Source: Galbibacter sp048266365 (GTDB lineage: Bacteria > Bacteroidota > Bacteroidia > Flavobacteriales > Flavobacteriaceae). From it: a stretch of 64,000 nucleotides of DNA. A model generated the notes under the pieces. It searched no databases, was not told where the DNA came from, and saw nothing but the letters and a program-made list of their open reading frames with translations. Both the position numbers and the translations under genes were made by a program. How positions within the stretch are numbered: position 1 is the first letter of the stretch; each line of letters starts with the position of its first letter. Where the stretch lies: assembly GCF_048266365.1 (NCBI RefSeq), contig NZ_JBLWZP010000006.1:124001-188000 (forward strand). Direction: 5' to 3'. This document shows positions 16,856 through 26,025 of the stretch, in pieces.

Positions 16856-18261
16856 TGAAAAACAATGCCTTTATACATGAGAATTTCTTATTGAGCAACA
16901 AATTTGCACAGGAGTTGTATCACAACTATGCGAGCAAAATGCCAATCATTGATTATCATTGCCATCTATCACCCAAAGAAATTGCAGAGAATAAGGTTTT
17001 TGAAAACCTCACTCAGGCTTGGATTTATGGAGATCACTATAAATGGAGAGCCATGCGAACTCTTGGAATCCAAGAAAAATACATTACCGGTGGAGCAAGT
17101 GATCAAGAGAAGTTTGAGAAATGGGCACAAACCGTACCTTATACACTAAGAAACCCATTGTATCATTGGACACAACTGGAACTTGCGAGATATTTTAATA
17201 TTGACCAATTACTAAGTCCTAAAACGGCTGCGGAAATTTACCATCAGGCCTCCGAAAGGATCAATACTAAGGAATACAGTACTCAGGGAATCCTGAAAAA
17301 GATGAATGTCAAAGTGGTTTGTACCACTGAAGATCCTACGGATACTTTAGAACACCACCAAGCATCGGCAAAATCTGATTTTGACACCCATATTAGTACT
17401 TCTTTCCGACCTGACAAAGCTATTATGATTGGTCAAGCAGGATTTGTGAACTACGTCCGAGCAGTAGAAGCGTCTTCCGGAATTGCAATAAATAGCTATC
17501 GCGATTTCAAATATGCCCTACTCCAACGCATTAAATATTTTCACGAAAACGGATGCAGGGTTTCTGACCATGGATTAAATTCCATTCCCTTTACCACATA
17601 TAACGAAGCGGAAGTCACCAAAATATTCAATAAACGTCTTGAGAATCAAAACATAAGTACAGAAGAAATCTTGAAATATGAAACTGCTATACTGAGGTAC
17701 CTATCTCAAGAATATCATGCCCTGGGTTGGGTGCAGCAGTTTCACCTCGGCGCCTTGCGTAACAACAATAGCAGAATGCTAGCGGAGTTAGGACCTGATA
17801 CAGGCTGGGATTCAATTTCGGATTATCCACAAGCAGAAAACCTTTCTAAGTTTTTAAATAGCCTAGATCTAGAAGATCAATTGACAAAAACGATCATCTA
17901 CAACCTCAACCCTTCGGACAACGAAGTCATGGCTTCCATGATCGGTAATTTTAATGATGGTTCAGTCAAAGGAAAAGTACAGTTTGGATCAGGGTGGTGG
18001 TTTTTAGACCAAAAAGACGGAATGACTAAACAAATGAACGCCCTTTCAAACATGGGTCTTATCAGTTGTTTTGTGGGTATGCTAACGGATTCAAGAAGCT
18101 TTTTGTCCTTTCCAAGGCATGAGTATTTTAGAAGAATCCTGTGCAACTTGTTCGGCCAAGAAATCGAGCAAGGAGAACTGCCTAACGATATGCCGTGGAT
18201 CGGTCAAATCATTCAAGATATCTCATACAATAACGCCAAGGAATACTTTAATTTTAAATAA
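16855..18261 (+). CDS. uxaC: Glucuronate/galacturonate isomerase (uronate isomerase)
   Basis: UxaC converts D-glucuronate to D-fructuronate and D-galacturonate to D-tagaturonate, so it opens both hexuronate branches. The 468-residue protein is of normal length and belongs to the amidohydrolase-like barrel family. Key motifs are IIDYHCHLSPKEIAEN (metal-binding His pair), VVCTTEDPTDTLEHH, GCRVSDHGL, QFHLGALRNNNSRM and GMLTDSRSFLSFPRHEYFRRILC. It overlaps kduD by one base. Its products are reduced by the block A SDR and by UxaB. Confidence 0.97.
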   Translation: MKNNAFIHENFLLSNKFAQELYHNYASKMPIIDYHCHLSPKEIAENKVFENLTQAWIYGDHYKWRAMRTLGIQEKYITGGASDQEKFEKWAQTVPYTLRNPLYHWTQLELARYFNIDQLLSPKTAAEIYHQASERINTKEYSTQGILKKMNVKVVCTTEDPTDTLEHHQASAKSDFDTHISTSFRPDKAIMIGQAGFVNYVRAVEASSGIAINSYRDFKYALLQRIKYFHENGCRVSDHGLNSIPFTTYNEAEVTKIFNKRLENQNISTEEILKYETAILRYLSQEYHALGWVQQFHLGALRNNNSRMLAELGPDTGWDSISDYPQAENLSKFLNSLDLEDQLTKTIIYNLNPSDNEVMASMIGNFNDGSVKGKVQFGSGWWFLDQKDGMTKQMNALSNMGLISCFVGMLTDSRSFLSFPRHEYFRRILCNLFGQEIEQGELPNDMPWIGQIIQDISYNNAKEYFNFK

Positions 18262-18281
18262 CATTATACGCTAAAAATCCT

Positions 18282-19292
18282 ATGAAAAAAGTCATTGCTT
18301 TAGGTGAAATATTACTTCGGTTTTCCACAACAGATCACCTTCGAATCTCGCAATCCAATGCATTTAATGCTGATTATGGAGGTAGTGAACTCAATGTGCT
18401 TACCTCGGCGGCAAATTTTGGAATGGATTGTGAAATGGTCACCGTATTGCCAGATAATGACTTAGGAATGGCGGCGATAATGCAAATGCGTAAGTTTAAT
18501 ATCGGCACACAATTCATCCCTAAGGCTGGAGAACGTCTTGGTCTTTACTTTTTAGAAAAAGGAGCCTCTGTTCGAGGTAGTAAAATCATATACGATCGGG
18601 CTCATTCAAGTTTTTCCCAGATAAAGCCAGGCATGATCAATTGGGAGGACGTATTTAAGGAAGCCTCTTGGTTTCATTGGTCCGGAATAACGGCTGGTGT
18701 GTCTCAGGGAGCGGCCGATGTGTGTCTTGAAGCCATAGAGGTCGCTTATAAAATGGGCTTAACCATATCTACGGATTTCAACTATAGAGCAAACCTTTGG
18801 AATTATGGAAAGTCTGCGGGTGAGGTTATGGAAGCTATGGTATCCAAATGTCATATCATACTTGCCGGGGACTACGCTTCACGGAAATACTTTGATATTC
18901 ACGCCGACGGAGACACTGCAGATGAATTAAACAAATCGCTTTGTGATAAATTAAAAGCCCGTTTTCCAATCGCTGAAAAAATAATTATTACCCATCGTGA
19001 TAACATCAGTGCATTACACAACAAATGGAGTGCTGTGCTATACAACGATGGTGAACTCTTAAAATCTAAATCTTACGACATCACTGATATTGTGGATCGT
19101 ATAGGTGCGGGTGATAGCTTTATGGGGGCTTTAATCTACGGTCTCAATCACTTTGAGAATCAGAAGGCCTTGGAGTTTGCCGTAGCAGCTTCTTGTTTGA
19201 AACACACCATTTACGGGGATGCTAACTTAGTAACAGCCTCTGAGGTAATTGACCTTATGCAAGGAGATTCAACAGGGAGGGTAAAACGATAG
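18282..19292 (+). CDS. kdgK: 2-dehydro-3-deoxygluconokinase (PfkB family)
   Basis: KdgK phosphorylates KDG to KDPG, the point where all the uronate branches of this locus join. The 336-residue sugar kinase has the N-terminal ALGEILLRFST, the substrate-binding GGSELNVLTSAANFG, and the PfkB signature DRIGAGDSFMGALIYGL with the catalytic Asp of GAGD. Members of the family differ in sugar specificity, but the position directly before kdgA and after uxaC makes KDG the expected substrate. The gap to uxaC is 20 bases and to kdgA 22 bases. Confidence 0.94.
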   Translation: MKKVIALGEILLRFSTTDHLRISQSNAFNADYGGSELNVLTSAANFGMDCEMVTVLPDNDLGMAAIMQMRKFNIGTQFIPKAGERLGLYFLEKGASVRGSKIIYDRAHSSFSQIKPGMINWEDVFKEASWFHWSGITAGVSQGAADVCLEAIEVAYKMGLTISTDFNYRANLWNYGKSAGEVMEAMVSKCHIILAGDYASRKYFDIHADGDTADELNKSLCDKLKARFPIAEKIIITHRDNISALHNKWSAVLYNDGELLKSKSYDITDIVDRIGAGDSFMGALIYGLNHFENQKALEFAVAASCLKHTIYGDANLVTASEVIDLMQGDSTGRVKR

Positions 19293-19314
19293 ATTTAATC
19301 AAAAAATATTGAAA

Positions 19315-19983
19315 ATGAAAACATATACCAGAATAGAAGTTGTCAACGTCATGGAAGCTACTGGCCTAGTGCCGTTGTACTACAACCCAGATGCAGAACT
19401 GATGTGTGAGGTTGTGAAGGCTTGCTACAAAGGAGGTGCACGGCTATTTGAATTTACCTCTCGTGGGCCACTTGCTCATGAGGTATTTACCACACTGGTT
19501 AAATACTGTCAAAAACACTGTCCAGATCTCATTTTAGGAGCGGGCTCAGTAACCGATGCCGCCTCTGCTTCACTGTACATGCAACTTGGGGCACAGTTTA
19601 TCGTAACCCCCGTCTTTAGAGAAGATATTGCTAGAGTATGTAATCGTAGAAAAGTATTATGGTCCCCAGGTTGTGGTTCATTAACGGAAATTGCTGCCGC
19701 GGAAGAACTTGGTTGCGAGATCGTAAAGTTATTCCCAGGTGCTATTTACGGTGCTGAGTTCGTAAAAGCAATCAAAGGGCCTTGTCCATGGACACGTGTT
19801 ATGCCCACTGGTGGCGTGGACACCTCAGAAGAAAATTTAAGATCGTGGTTCAGCGCAGGCGTAAGTTGTGTTGGATTGGGTTCACAGCTCATTACCGGTG
19901 ATCTTGTTAAAAACAAAGATTTTAATTCATTGACAAAGCAGGTTAAAGACACCTTGAAATTTATCAACTCTATAAAGCCATAA
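19315..19983 (+). CDS. kdgA: KDPG aldolase (2-dehydro-3-deoxy-phosphogluconate aldolase)
   Basis: The enzyme splits KDPG into pyruvate and glyceraldehyde-3-phosphate, ending the pathway. The 222-residue class I aldolase has the general-base Glu46 in FEFTSRG, the glycine-rich ILGAGSVTD, and Schiff-base Lys138 in IVKLFPG, followed by MPTGGV. The ATG at 19315 is preferred to the TTG at 19309. Some family members also cleave 4-hydroxy-2-oxoglutarate. The 82-base gap after it holds a small inverted repeat before the transporter genes. Confidence 0.95.
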   Translation: MKTYTRIEVVNVMEATGLVPLYYNPDAELMCEVVKACYKGGARLFEFTSRGPLAHEVFTTLVKYCQKHCPDLILGAGSVTDAASASLYMQLGAQFIVTPVFREDIARVCNRRKVLWSPGCGSLTEIAAAEELGCEIVKLFPGAIYGAEFVKAIKGPCPWTRVMPTGGVDTSEENLRSWFSAGVSCVGLGSQLITGDLVKNKDFNSLTKQVKDTLKFINSIKP

Positions 19984-20027
19984 GAACTCCGTTCACCAAA
20001 ACCATTATAAAACTAAACTCAAAGTCC

Positions 20028-20048
20028 TTCAAGAATTGTTCTCTTGAA
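20028..20048. repeat. Short inverted repeat between kdgA and dctP
   Basis: TTCAAGA and TCTTGAA flank a 7-base loop. There is no T-run after it, so it is not a classical terminator. It could stabilise or process the block B mRNA between the enzyme and transporter genes. Confidence 0.4.
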
Positions 20049-20065
20049 ATAAATAAACTACCCAG

Positions 20066-21046
20066 ATGAAATTTTTAAAAAAGATCTCAATCGTTGTAAT
20101 TGCGCTAACAACTATGCTTTCTTGCAATCAAAGCAGCGAACATAAAGTAATTAAATTGGCTCACGGACTCGATGTAAATCACTCCGTTCACAAAGCCATG
20201 GAAAAAATGGCTGAGGATTTGGAGGAAATCTCCAATGGACAACTCAGTATAAAGATTTATCCCAACCAACAATTGGGCTCTGAACGAGAATGCCTAGAAC
20301 TTCTTCAGATTGGAAGTTTAGACATGACTAAGGTTTCTGCAGGGGTAATGGAAAATTTCGCGCCTAAGATGAAGGTTCTTGGCCTCCCTTTTCTCTTTAG
20401 AGATCGAGAGCAAGCGTTTAAAGTACTCGACGGGCCTATTGGCCAAGAGCTACTTAATGAGGCTACTAAATTCTGGCTGAAAGGCCTATGTTATTACGAT
20501 GCCGGAAGTAGAAGCTTCTACACAGCAGATCATCCCATCGAAACTCCAAAAGACTTAAAGAGCCTAAAAATAAGGGTTATGGAAAGCGCTACAGCTATGG
20601 CTATGGTTCAGAGCCTTGGCGGCTCCCCTACTCCAATCGCTTGGGGAGAACTCTATACATCGCTTCAACAAGGTGTCGTTGATGGAGCAGAAAACAATCC
20701 ACCAAGTTTTTACCTATCCCGGCATTATGAGGTTTGTAAGTATTATTCTATAGACGAACATACGATGTTGCCAGATATATTGGTTGTAGGAACCCATCTT
20801 TGGGACAGACTTAACCCTCAAGAGCAAGAGTGGTTACAAGAGGCTGCAACACGCTCTGTTAAACATCAAAGAGAACTATGGTCAATCTCTGAAAAGGAAG
20901 CCTTAGACGCTATTAAAGAGGCTGGCGTCAAAGTAAATTACCCGGACAAAGCACCCTTTATAGCGGATGTTCAGAACATCTATGATCAATATAAGAACGA
21001 CCCAGAAATAAATACCCTCATTCAACAAATCAAAAACACTAAATAA
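20066..21046 (+). CDS. dctP: TRAP transporter substrate-binding protein, lipoprotein form
   Basis: This 326-residue DctP-family protein captures acid substrates in the periplasm for the TRAP permease encoded next. It has a lipoprotein signal with lipobox ending at Cys20 (MLSC), so it is membrane-anchored rather than free. The body shows DctP landmarks: LAHGLDVNHSVHKAMEKMAE, IYPNQQLGSERECLELLQIG, the carboxylate-binding Arg in LKIRVMES, and GAENNPPSFY. The setting among uxa and kdu genes suggests a hexuronate or unsaturated uronate as substrate. It is two bases from dctQ. Confidence 0.92.
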   Translation: MKFLKKISIVVIALTTMLSCNQSSEHKVIKLAHGLDVNHSVHKAMEKMAEDLEEISNGQLSIKIYPNQQLGSERECLELLQIGSLDMTKVSAGVMENFAPKMKVLGLPFLFRDREQAFKVLDGPIGQELLNEATKFWLKGLCYYDAGSRSFYTADHPIETPKDLKSLKIRVMESATAMAMVQSLGGSPTPIAWGELYTSLQQGVVDGAENNPPSFYLSRHYEVCKYYSIDEHTMLPDILVVGTHLWDRLNPQEQEWLQEAATRSVKHQRELWSISEKEALDAIKEAGVKVNYPDKAPFIADVQNIYDQYKNDPEINTLIQQIKNTK

Positions 21047-21048
21047 TT

Positions 21049-21510
21049 ATGAACGCATTACGTCAAAAAATTGACCTTATTCTAAGCAGAATACTCATAA
21101 TCATTATGGGGCTTATGGTAATAAACGTTCTATGGCAGGTGTTTACGCGTTACCTATCAGATACTCCTAGCTCCTTTACCGATGAATTATCGAGATATTT
21201 AATGATCTGGTTGGGTATCCTAGGGGCTGCCTATGTCTCAGGAAAGAACATGCATGTAGCCATTGATTACCTCCCCTCTAAACTAGATAAAAAATCAAGA
21301 AAGAGGTTAGCCATATTTGTGCATCTAGTGGTGCTTTTATTTGCACTCTTTGCACTTGTAATCGGTGGGAGTCGTCTGGTCTATATAAGTTACATCCTAG
21401 GACAAACAACAGCTGCACTGGGAATGCCACTTGCTGTAGTTTATCTTGTTATCCCACTTAGTGGACTACTTATTGTTTATTACAAATTAGCTGACTTACT
21501 TCAAAAATAA
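21049..21510 (+). CDS. dctQ: TRAP transporter small permease subunit
   Basis: The 153-residue protein has four predicted membrane helices, at roughly residues 10-30, 50-65, 80-105 and 120-145. It includes the DctQ-typical segment WQVFTRYLSDTPSSFTDELSRYLMIWLGILGAA. It pairs with the large permease encoded four bases downstream in sodium-driven uptake of the ligand delivered by DctP. Its length fits the family. Confidence 0.92.
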   Translation: MNALRQKIDLILSRILIIIMGLMVINVLWQVFTRYLSDTPSSFTDELSRYLMIWLGILGAAYVSGKNMHVAIDYLPSKLDKKSRKRLAIFVHLVVLLFALFALVIGGSRLVYISYILGQTTAALGMPLAVVYLVIPLSGLLIVYYKLADLLQK

Positions 21511-21514
21511 AATT

Positions 21515-22810
21515 ATGGACTATACACCTGTTCTTGTACTTATACTAAGTTTTTTATTCCTTTTGGCCATAGGAACCCCTGTAGCCTGGAGTATTACCGT
21601 ATCATCACTACTAACAATGATGGTATCTATTGATTCAATTGCATCTTTTACCACAGTATCACAACGAATGGCCACCGGCTTGGATAGTTTTGCCCTTTTA
21701 GCCATCCCCTTCTTTATACTCTCCGGAGAACTGATGAACAAGGGAGGAATTGCGCATCGACTGATAGCCTTTGCCAAAACAATAGTAGGGGCGCTTCCGG
21801 GCGGGCTTGCGCTGATTAATGTTATAGCTGCTATGCTCATGGGGGCTATTGCCGGTTCGGCTATGGCTTCTGCTTCTGCCATGGGTAGTATTTTAGGACC
21901 TGAGATGGAAAAGGAAGGTTATTCCAAAGAATTTGGGGTGGCCGTTAATATTACCTCAGCCACCACGGGACTAATCATACCGCCAAGTAACGTGCTGATT
22001 GTATATTCACTGGCCAGTGGAGGCGTTTCGATTGCTGCACTTTTCTTAGCTGGATATATTCCAGGGATACTCACTGGTTTATTTTTAATGATCATGGCTG
22101 CAATCTGGGCTAAAAAGAAAAAATATAAGATCGGAAAACGCAGCTCTCTAAAACAAGTCTTCAAAACATTTATAGACGCCCTGCCAAGCTTATTGCTATT
22201 GGTGGTGGTCATTGGAGGAATCGTTGTCGGAGTATTTACTGCAACAGAAGCCTCTGCTATAGCAGTGCTATACACCTTGGTCTTAGGTTTTATTTATAAA
22301 GAGATTTCGGTTAGAAAACTACCACAGATCCTCCTTGATTCATCTGCAACCACAGCAGTAGTGATGCTATTGATTGGTGCCTCTATGAGTATGTCTTGGG
22401 TGATGTCATATGAAAATATCCCACAGGAGATCAGTGCCGGGCTTTTACAGATTAGTGATAATCCGATAATTATTCTTTTAATCATTAACCTCATTCTATT
22501 GGTGGTTGGAACCTTTATGGATATGACACCTGCAGTTTTGATATTCACTCCTATCTTTTTACCAATAGTAACGGCATTAGGAATGGATCCTGTCCATTTT
22601 GGAATTGTCATGGTGCTGAACCTTTGTATAGGACTCTGTACGCCCCCGGTGGGATCGGTACTCTTTGTCGGGGTGGGAATTGCCAAGACCTCGATTCAAA
22701 AAGTTATCAAACCATTAATTCCGATGTTTTTAGCTATGATAGTGGCCCTGTTTTTAATAACCTATTTTCCACAATTAACCTTGTGGTTACCAAGTGTATT
22801 TGGATTTTAA
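21515..22810 (+). CDS. dctM: TRAP transporter large permease subunit
   Basis: This 431-residue DctM-type protein has about 12 hydrophobic segments and the family landmarks FALLAIPFFILSGELMNKGG, AMLMGAIAGSAMASASAMG, TSATTGLIIPPSNVLIVYS and LCIGLCTPPVGSVLFVG. It forms the transport channel with DctQ. Uptake by TRAP depends on an ion gradient, usually sodium, which fits a marine lifestyle; that is inference. The next gene, uxaB, starts 27 bases later. Confidence 0.95.
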   Translation: MDYTPVLVLILSFLFLLAIGTPVAWSITVSSLLTMMVSIDSIASFTTVSQRMATGLDSFALLAIPFFILSGELMNKGGIAHRLIAFAKTIVGALPGGLALINVIAAMLMGAIAGSAMASASAMGSILGPEMEKEGYSKEFGVAVNITSATTGLIIPPSNVLIVYSLASGGVSIAALFLAGYIPGILTGLFLMIMAAIWAKKKKYKIGKRSSLKQVFKTFIDALPSLLLLVVVIGGIVVGVFTATEASAIAVLYTLVLGFIYKEISVRKLPQILLDSSATTAVVMLLIGASMSMSWVMSYENIPQEISAGLLQISDNPIIILLIINLILLVVGTFMDMTPAVLIFTPIFLPIVTALGMDPVHFGIVMVLNLCIGLCTPPVGSVLFVGVGIAKTSIQKVIKPLIPMFLAMIVALFLITYFPQLTLWLPSVFGF

Positions 22811-22837
22811 AATATAAAATAAAATTTTGCTAAATAA

Positions 22838-24295
22838 ATGAAACAATTAAACAGAACTACGGTTGACCAGCTTCCACAGTACCCAATAAAGGTATTACAA
22901 TTCGGAGAGGGTAATTTCCTAAGAGCTTTCGTGGATTACGCTATTCAGACCCTGAATAATGAGTGTGACTTCAAGGCAGGAGTTGCCGTAATCCAGCCTT
23001 TGACTGGAGGTATGGTAGGTTCGTTAAACCAACAGGATGGCTTGTACACCCTTTTTATGAAAGGCGTACTTCAAGGAAAGGAAATTCAAGAAAAAGAATT
23101 AATATCCAGCATTGTTAGGGGCATTGATCCTTATAAAGATTTTAACGCCTATCTAGAGCTTGCTGCCTTAGAGGAACTAGAATTTGTAATTTCCAATACA
23201 ACTGAAGCCGGTATTGCTTATAATCCAGAGGATCGTTTTGATATGGAACCACAGCGTTCATTTCCCGGAAAGCTGACCCGCTTTTTATACGAGCGTTTTA
23301 AACATTTTAATGGGGAGAAAAGTAAAGGACTCACTATTATTCCATGTGAGCTGATCAATCATAATGCACAAACATTAAAAAAGATTATTTTACAATACAT
23401 CGAACTTTGGGAGTTAGAGGACGGCTTTAAAACATGGATACTGGAGAGTACGGATTTCCACAATACCCTAGTGGATCGTATTGTTCCAGGATATCCAAAG
23501 GATGATATTGAATCCTATAACCAGCAATTAGACTATGAAGATCGACTCATTGTTAGTGCGGAAAAGTTCTTTTTATGGGTTATTGAAGGGGGTGAAAAAC
23601 TCAAAGCAAAACTACCTTTTCACAAAACAGAATTGGATGTGAAAATTGTGGATGATATGCAGCCATATCGCACTAGAAAAGTACGAATTTTAAATGGTGC
23701 CCATACGACCATGGTTCCGTTTTCAATTCTTTACGGAAATCAAACCGTTAAAGAAACTGTGGACAATCCGTTTACAGGAGCCTTTGTTCAGGCTGCTCTG
23801 TTCCAGGAAATCATTCCTACATTGGATATGGATCCTCAAGAATTGGAAGATTTTGCCGACGCCGTTCTAGATCGTTTCAGAAATCCGTTTATAAAGCATA
23901 TGCTTTCTAGTATTGCACTAAACTCGATTTCTAAATTTAAGGTTCGTGTATTGCCTAGTTTATTGGCTTATGTAGATCTTAAAGGTGAATTACCGGTTCA
24001 TTTGACCTTTGCACTGTCGTGCCTGATTCGCTTCTATAATTCACAATGGCAAGGCCAGGTATTACCAGTGAAAGACGAGGCTCAAATTATGGCCGAATTT
24101 AAAGCGTTATGGGAGAGTGAGTCTTACGACCAAATCAGTGAGCAAGCACTCTCAAATACAGAGTTTTGGGGACGGGATTTAACAAAGGTTAGCGGGCTAA
24201 GCGCCGCAGTTTCCAGAGGACTCAAGCTTATAGAAACTCAAGGTGTTGAAAAAGGATTTCAGCAGTTTGCAGAGCATGTGAATATTCAGAGCTAA
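22838..24295 (+). CDS. uxaB: Tagaturonate reductase (altronate oxidoreductase)
   Basis: UxaB reduces D-tagaturonate to D-altronate with NADH. The 485-residue protein belongs to the polyol/mannitol dehydrogenase family and has normal length. It shows the N-terminal cofactor-binding segment VLQFGEGNFLRAFVDYAIQ, VISNTTEAGIAY, and the catalytic region around MQPYRTRKVRILNGAHTTMVPFS, where the Lys of RKVRILNGAH is conserved. It follows the TRAP genes and precedes uxaA, completing the galacturonate branch. UxuB is a homologue of this family, but the FGEGNFLRAF form and the uxaA neighbour favour UxaB. Confidence 0.94.
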   Translation: MKQLNRTTVDQLPQYPIKVLQFGEGNFLRAFVDYAIQTLNNECDFKAGVAVIQPLTGGMVGSLNQQDGLYTLFMKGVLQGKEIQEKELISSIVRGIDPYKDFNAYLELAALEELEFVISNTTEAGIAYNPEDRFDMEPQRSFPGKLTRFLYERFKHFNGEKSKGLTIIPCELINHNAQTLKKIILQYIELWELEDGFKTWILESTDFHNTLVDRIVPGYPKDDIESYNQQLDYEDRLIVSAEKFFLWVIEGGEKLKAKLPFHKTELDVKIVDDMQPYRTRKVRILNGAHTTMVPFSILYGNQTVKETVDNPFTGAFVQAALFQEIIPTLDMDPQELEDFADAVLDRFRNPFIKHMLSSIALNSISKFKVRVLPSLLAYVDLKGELPVHLTFALSCLIRFYNSQWQGQVLPVKDEAQIMAEFKALWESESYDQISEQALSNTEFWGRDLTKVSGLSAAVSRGLKLIETQGVEKGFQQFAEHVNIQS

Positions 24296-24323
24296 ATAAA
24301 ATAATTGAAGAAATTAAGGAGTT

Positions 24324-25931
24324 ATGGAAAAGCAATTAATTAAGGTTCATCCGAATGACAATGTTGCGGTGGCTTTGAAAAATTTATCAAAGGGGGCGCA
24401 AGTTAATTTTGAAAATCAAACTATAGCGGTAGCAACAGATGTTAAGGCCAAACATAAGATTGCCTTAACTCCATTTGAGACCAATGACAAAATTATAATG
24501 TATGGTGTGCTTGTAGGTAGCGCGAGTAAACCTATTGGAAAAGGAGAAGTGATTACTACAGAAAATGTAAAACACCAAAGTGAAAAAGTGTTCGGAAAAA
24601 CCGAAAACTTCACCTGGACTCCACCAGAGGTAAGCCAATGGAAGGATCAAACATTTATGGGGTATCACAGAGCCGATGGTCAAGTAGGAACTAGAAATGT
24701 ATGGTTGTTCTTCCCTCTAGTCTTTTGTGAAAACAGAAATATTGAAGTCCTCAGAGAAGTCTTTGAGAAGGAGTTACTGAATCAAAATGTGAGTAAGCAA
24801 CAATTATTATTGCGATCCCTGCTTAACAAATCCGATCAAGAAGCTTCTCCAGAACCAGAATCTGTTCCCGTATTCGATAATGTTGAGGTACAATTTATCA
24901 CTCACCAAGGAGGATGCGGCGGTATCCGTCAAGACTCAGAATCACTTGCCAGATTACTTGCAGGTTATGTAAATAACCCCAATGTAGCTGGAGCAACAGT
25001 GCTAAGTCTGGGATGTCAGAACCTACAGATACGAATATTTAAAGATGCCTTAACCCAGGTGGCACCGGAAAATACCAAGCCCATACATATTTACGAACAA
25101 CAACAGATGGGAACGGTGGATAATATGCTCAATACGATTATCACAGAATCTTTCGAGGCCATTAAAAAAGCAAATGACATTAAACGAAGTCCTGCTTCTA
25201 TTTCTAAACTTAAGATTGGACTTGAGTGCGGAGGTTCTGATGGATTCTCGGGTATTTCGGCGAACCCTACTCTGGGTCATGTTTCAGACATCATGGCAGC
25301 AATAGGCGGATCGGCAATTCTATCAGAATTCCCGGAGCTTTGCGGTGTAGAACAAGAACTTGTCAACCGCTGTGTAGATGAGACCGATGGCAAACGATTT
25401 TTGGAGCTAATGAAAGCCTATGAGAAGTCAGTTGTCGATGCCGGATCAGGATTTGACATGAACCCTTCACCGGGTAACATCAAAGATGGATTGATTACCG
25501 ACGCCATGAAATCTGCAGGAGCGGCTAAAAAAGGAGGAACTTCGCCGGTTGCACAGGTGTTGGATTATACAGAATATGTGACCAAGCCAGGTTTGACCTT
25601 ACTGTGTACTCCTGGGAATGATGTGGAAAGTACAACCGCTATGGCGGGATCAGGAGCGAACATTATACTCTTTACTACAGGTTTGGGTACTCCAACTGGA
25701 AACCCTATTACTCCAGTAATCAAAGTAGCTTCCAATACCGAACTTTCCGATAAAATGCCAGATATCATTGATTTTGAAACTGGTGCAATTATACGAGGAG
25801 AAAAAACAATTGAACAAACAGCTGATCAACTTATGGCATATATCATTGAAGTAGCCAGTGGTCGCCCCACTAAGGCTATGGATTTAGGTCAGAATGATTT
25901 TATTCCATGGAAACGAGGAGTTTCCCTTTAG
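24324..25931 (+). CDS. uxaA: Altronate dehydratase
   Basis: UxaA dehydrates D-altronate to KDG. The 535-residue protein has an N-terminal SAF domain (about residues 1-90) and a long dehydratase domain from about 110. Conserved features are MGYHRADGQVGTRNVW, THQGGCGGIRQDSE, LGCQNLQI, GLECGGSDGFSGISANP and MAGSGANIILFTTGLGTPTGNPITP. The conserved Cys and His residues there bind the iron cofactor known for the family. It is the last gene of block B and is followed by a strong bidirectional terminator at 25962-26010. Confidence 0.96.
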   Translation: MEKQLIKVHPNDNVAVALKNLSKGAQVNFENQTIAVATDVKAKHKIALTPFETNDKIIMYGVLVGSASKPIGKGEVITTENVKHQSEKVFGKTENFTWTPPEVSQWKDQTFMGYHRADGQVGTRNVWLFFPLVFCENRNIEVLREVFEKELLNQNVSKQQLLLRSLLNKSDQEASPEPESVPVFDNVEVQFITHQGGCGGIRQDSESLARLLAGYVNNPNVAGATVLSLGCQNLQIRIFKDALTQVAPENTKPIHIYEQQQMGTVDNMLNTIITESFEAIKKANDIKRSPASISKLKIGLECGGSDGFSGISANPTLGHVSDIMAAIGGSAILSEFPELCGVEQELVNRCVDETDGKRFLELMKAYEKSVVDAGSGFDMNPSPGNIKDGLITDAMKSAGAAKKGGTSPVAQVLDYTEYVTKPGLTLLCTPGNDVESTTAMAGSGANIILFTTGLGTPTGNPITPVIKVASNTELSDKMPDIIDFETGAIIRGEKTIEQTADQLMAYIIEVASGRPTKAMDLGQNDFIPWKRGVSL

Positions 25932-25961
25932 GAAAGCAATAAAAAATAGGATTTAAAATTG

Positions 25962-26010
25962 TAAACCCACCCGCTATTGATTATAAAGTGGGGTGGGTTT
26001 ATTCTTTTAC
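25962..26010. terminator. Bidirectional terminator between uxaA and the DinB gene
   Basis: An 11-bp stem pairs TAAACCCACCC (25962-25972) with GGGTGGGTTTA (25991-26001), followed by TTCTTTT on the plus strand. The convergent DinB gene ends at 26026, so the hairpin can serve both strands. Confidence 0.8.
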
Positions 26011-26025
26011 TACGGTGATTTTAAA

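Noticed and set aside
22294..22686. A 130-codon minus-strand ORF inside dctM
   Set aside because: It is the complement of a strongly conserved membrane protein gene and encodes a low-complexity Ile/Thr/Pro-rich product; no promoter or ribosome-binding site is evident.
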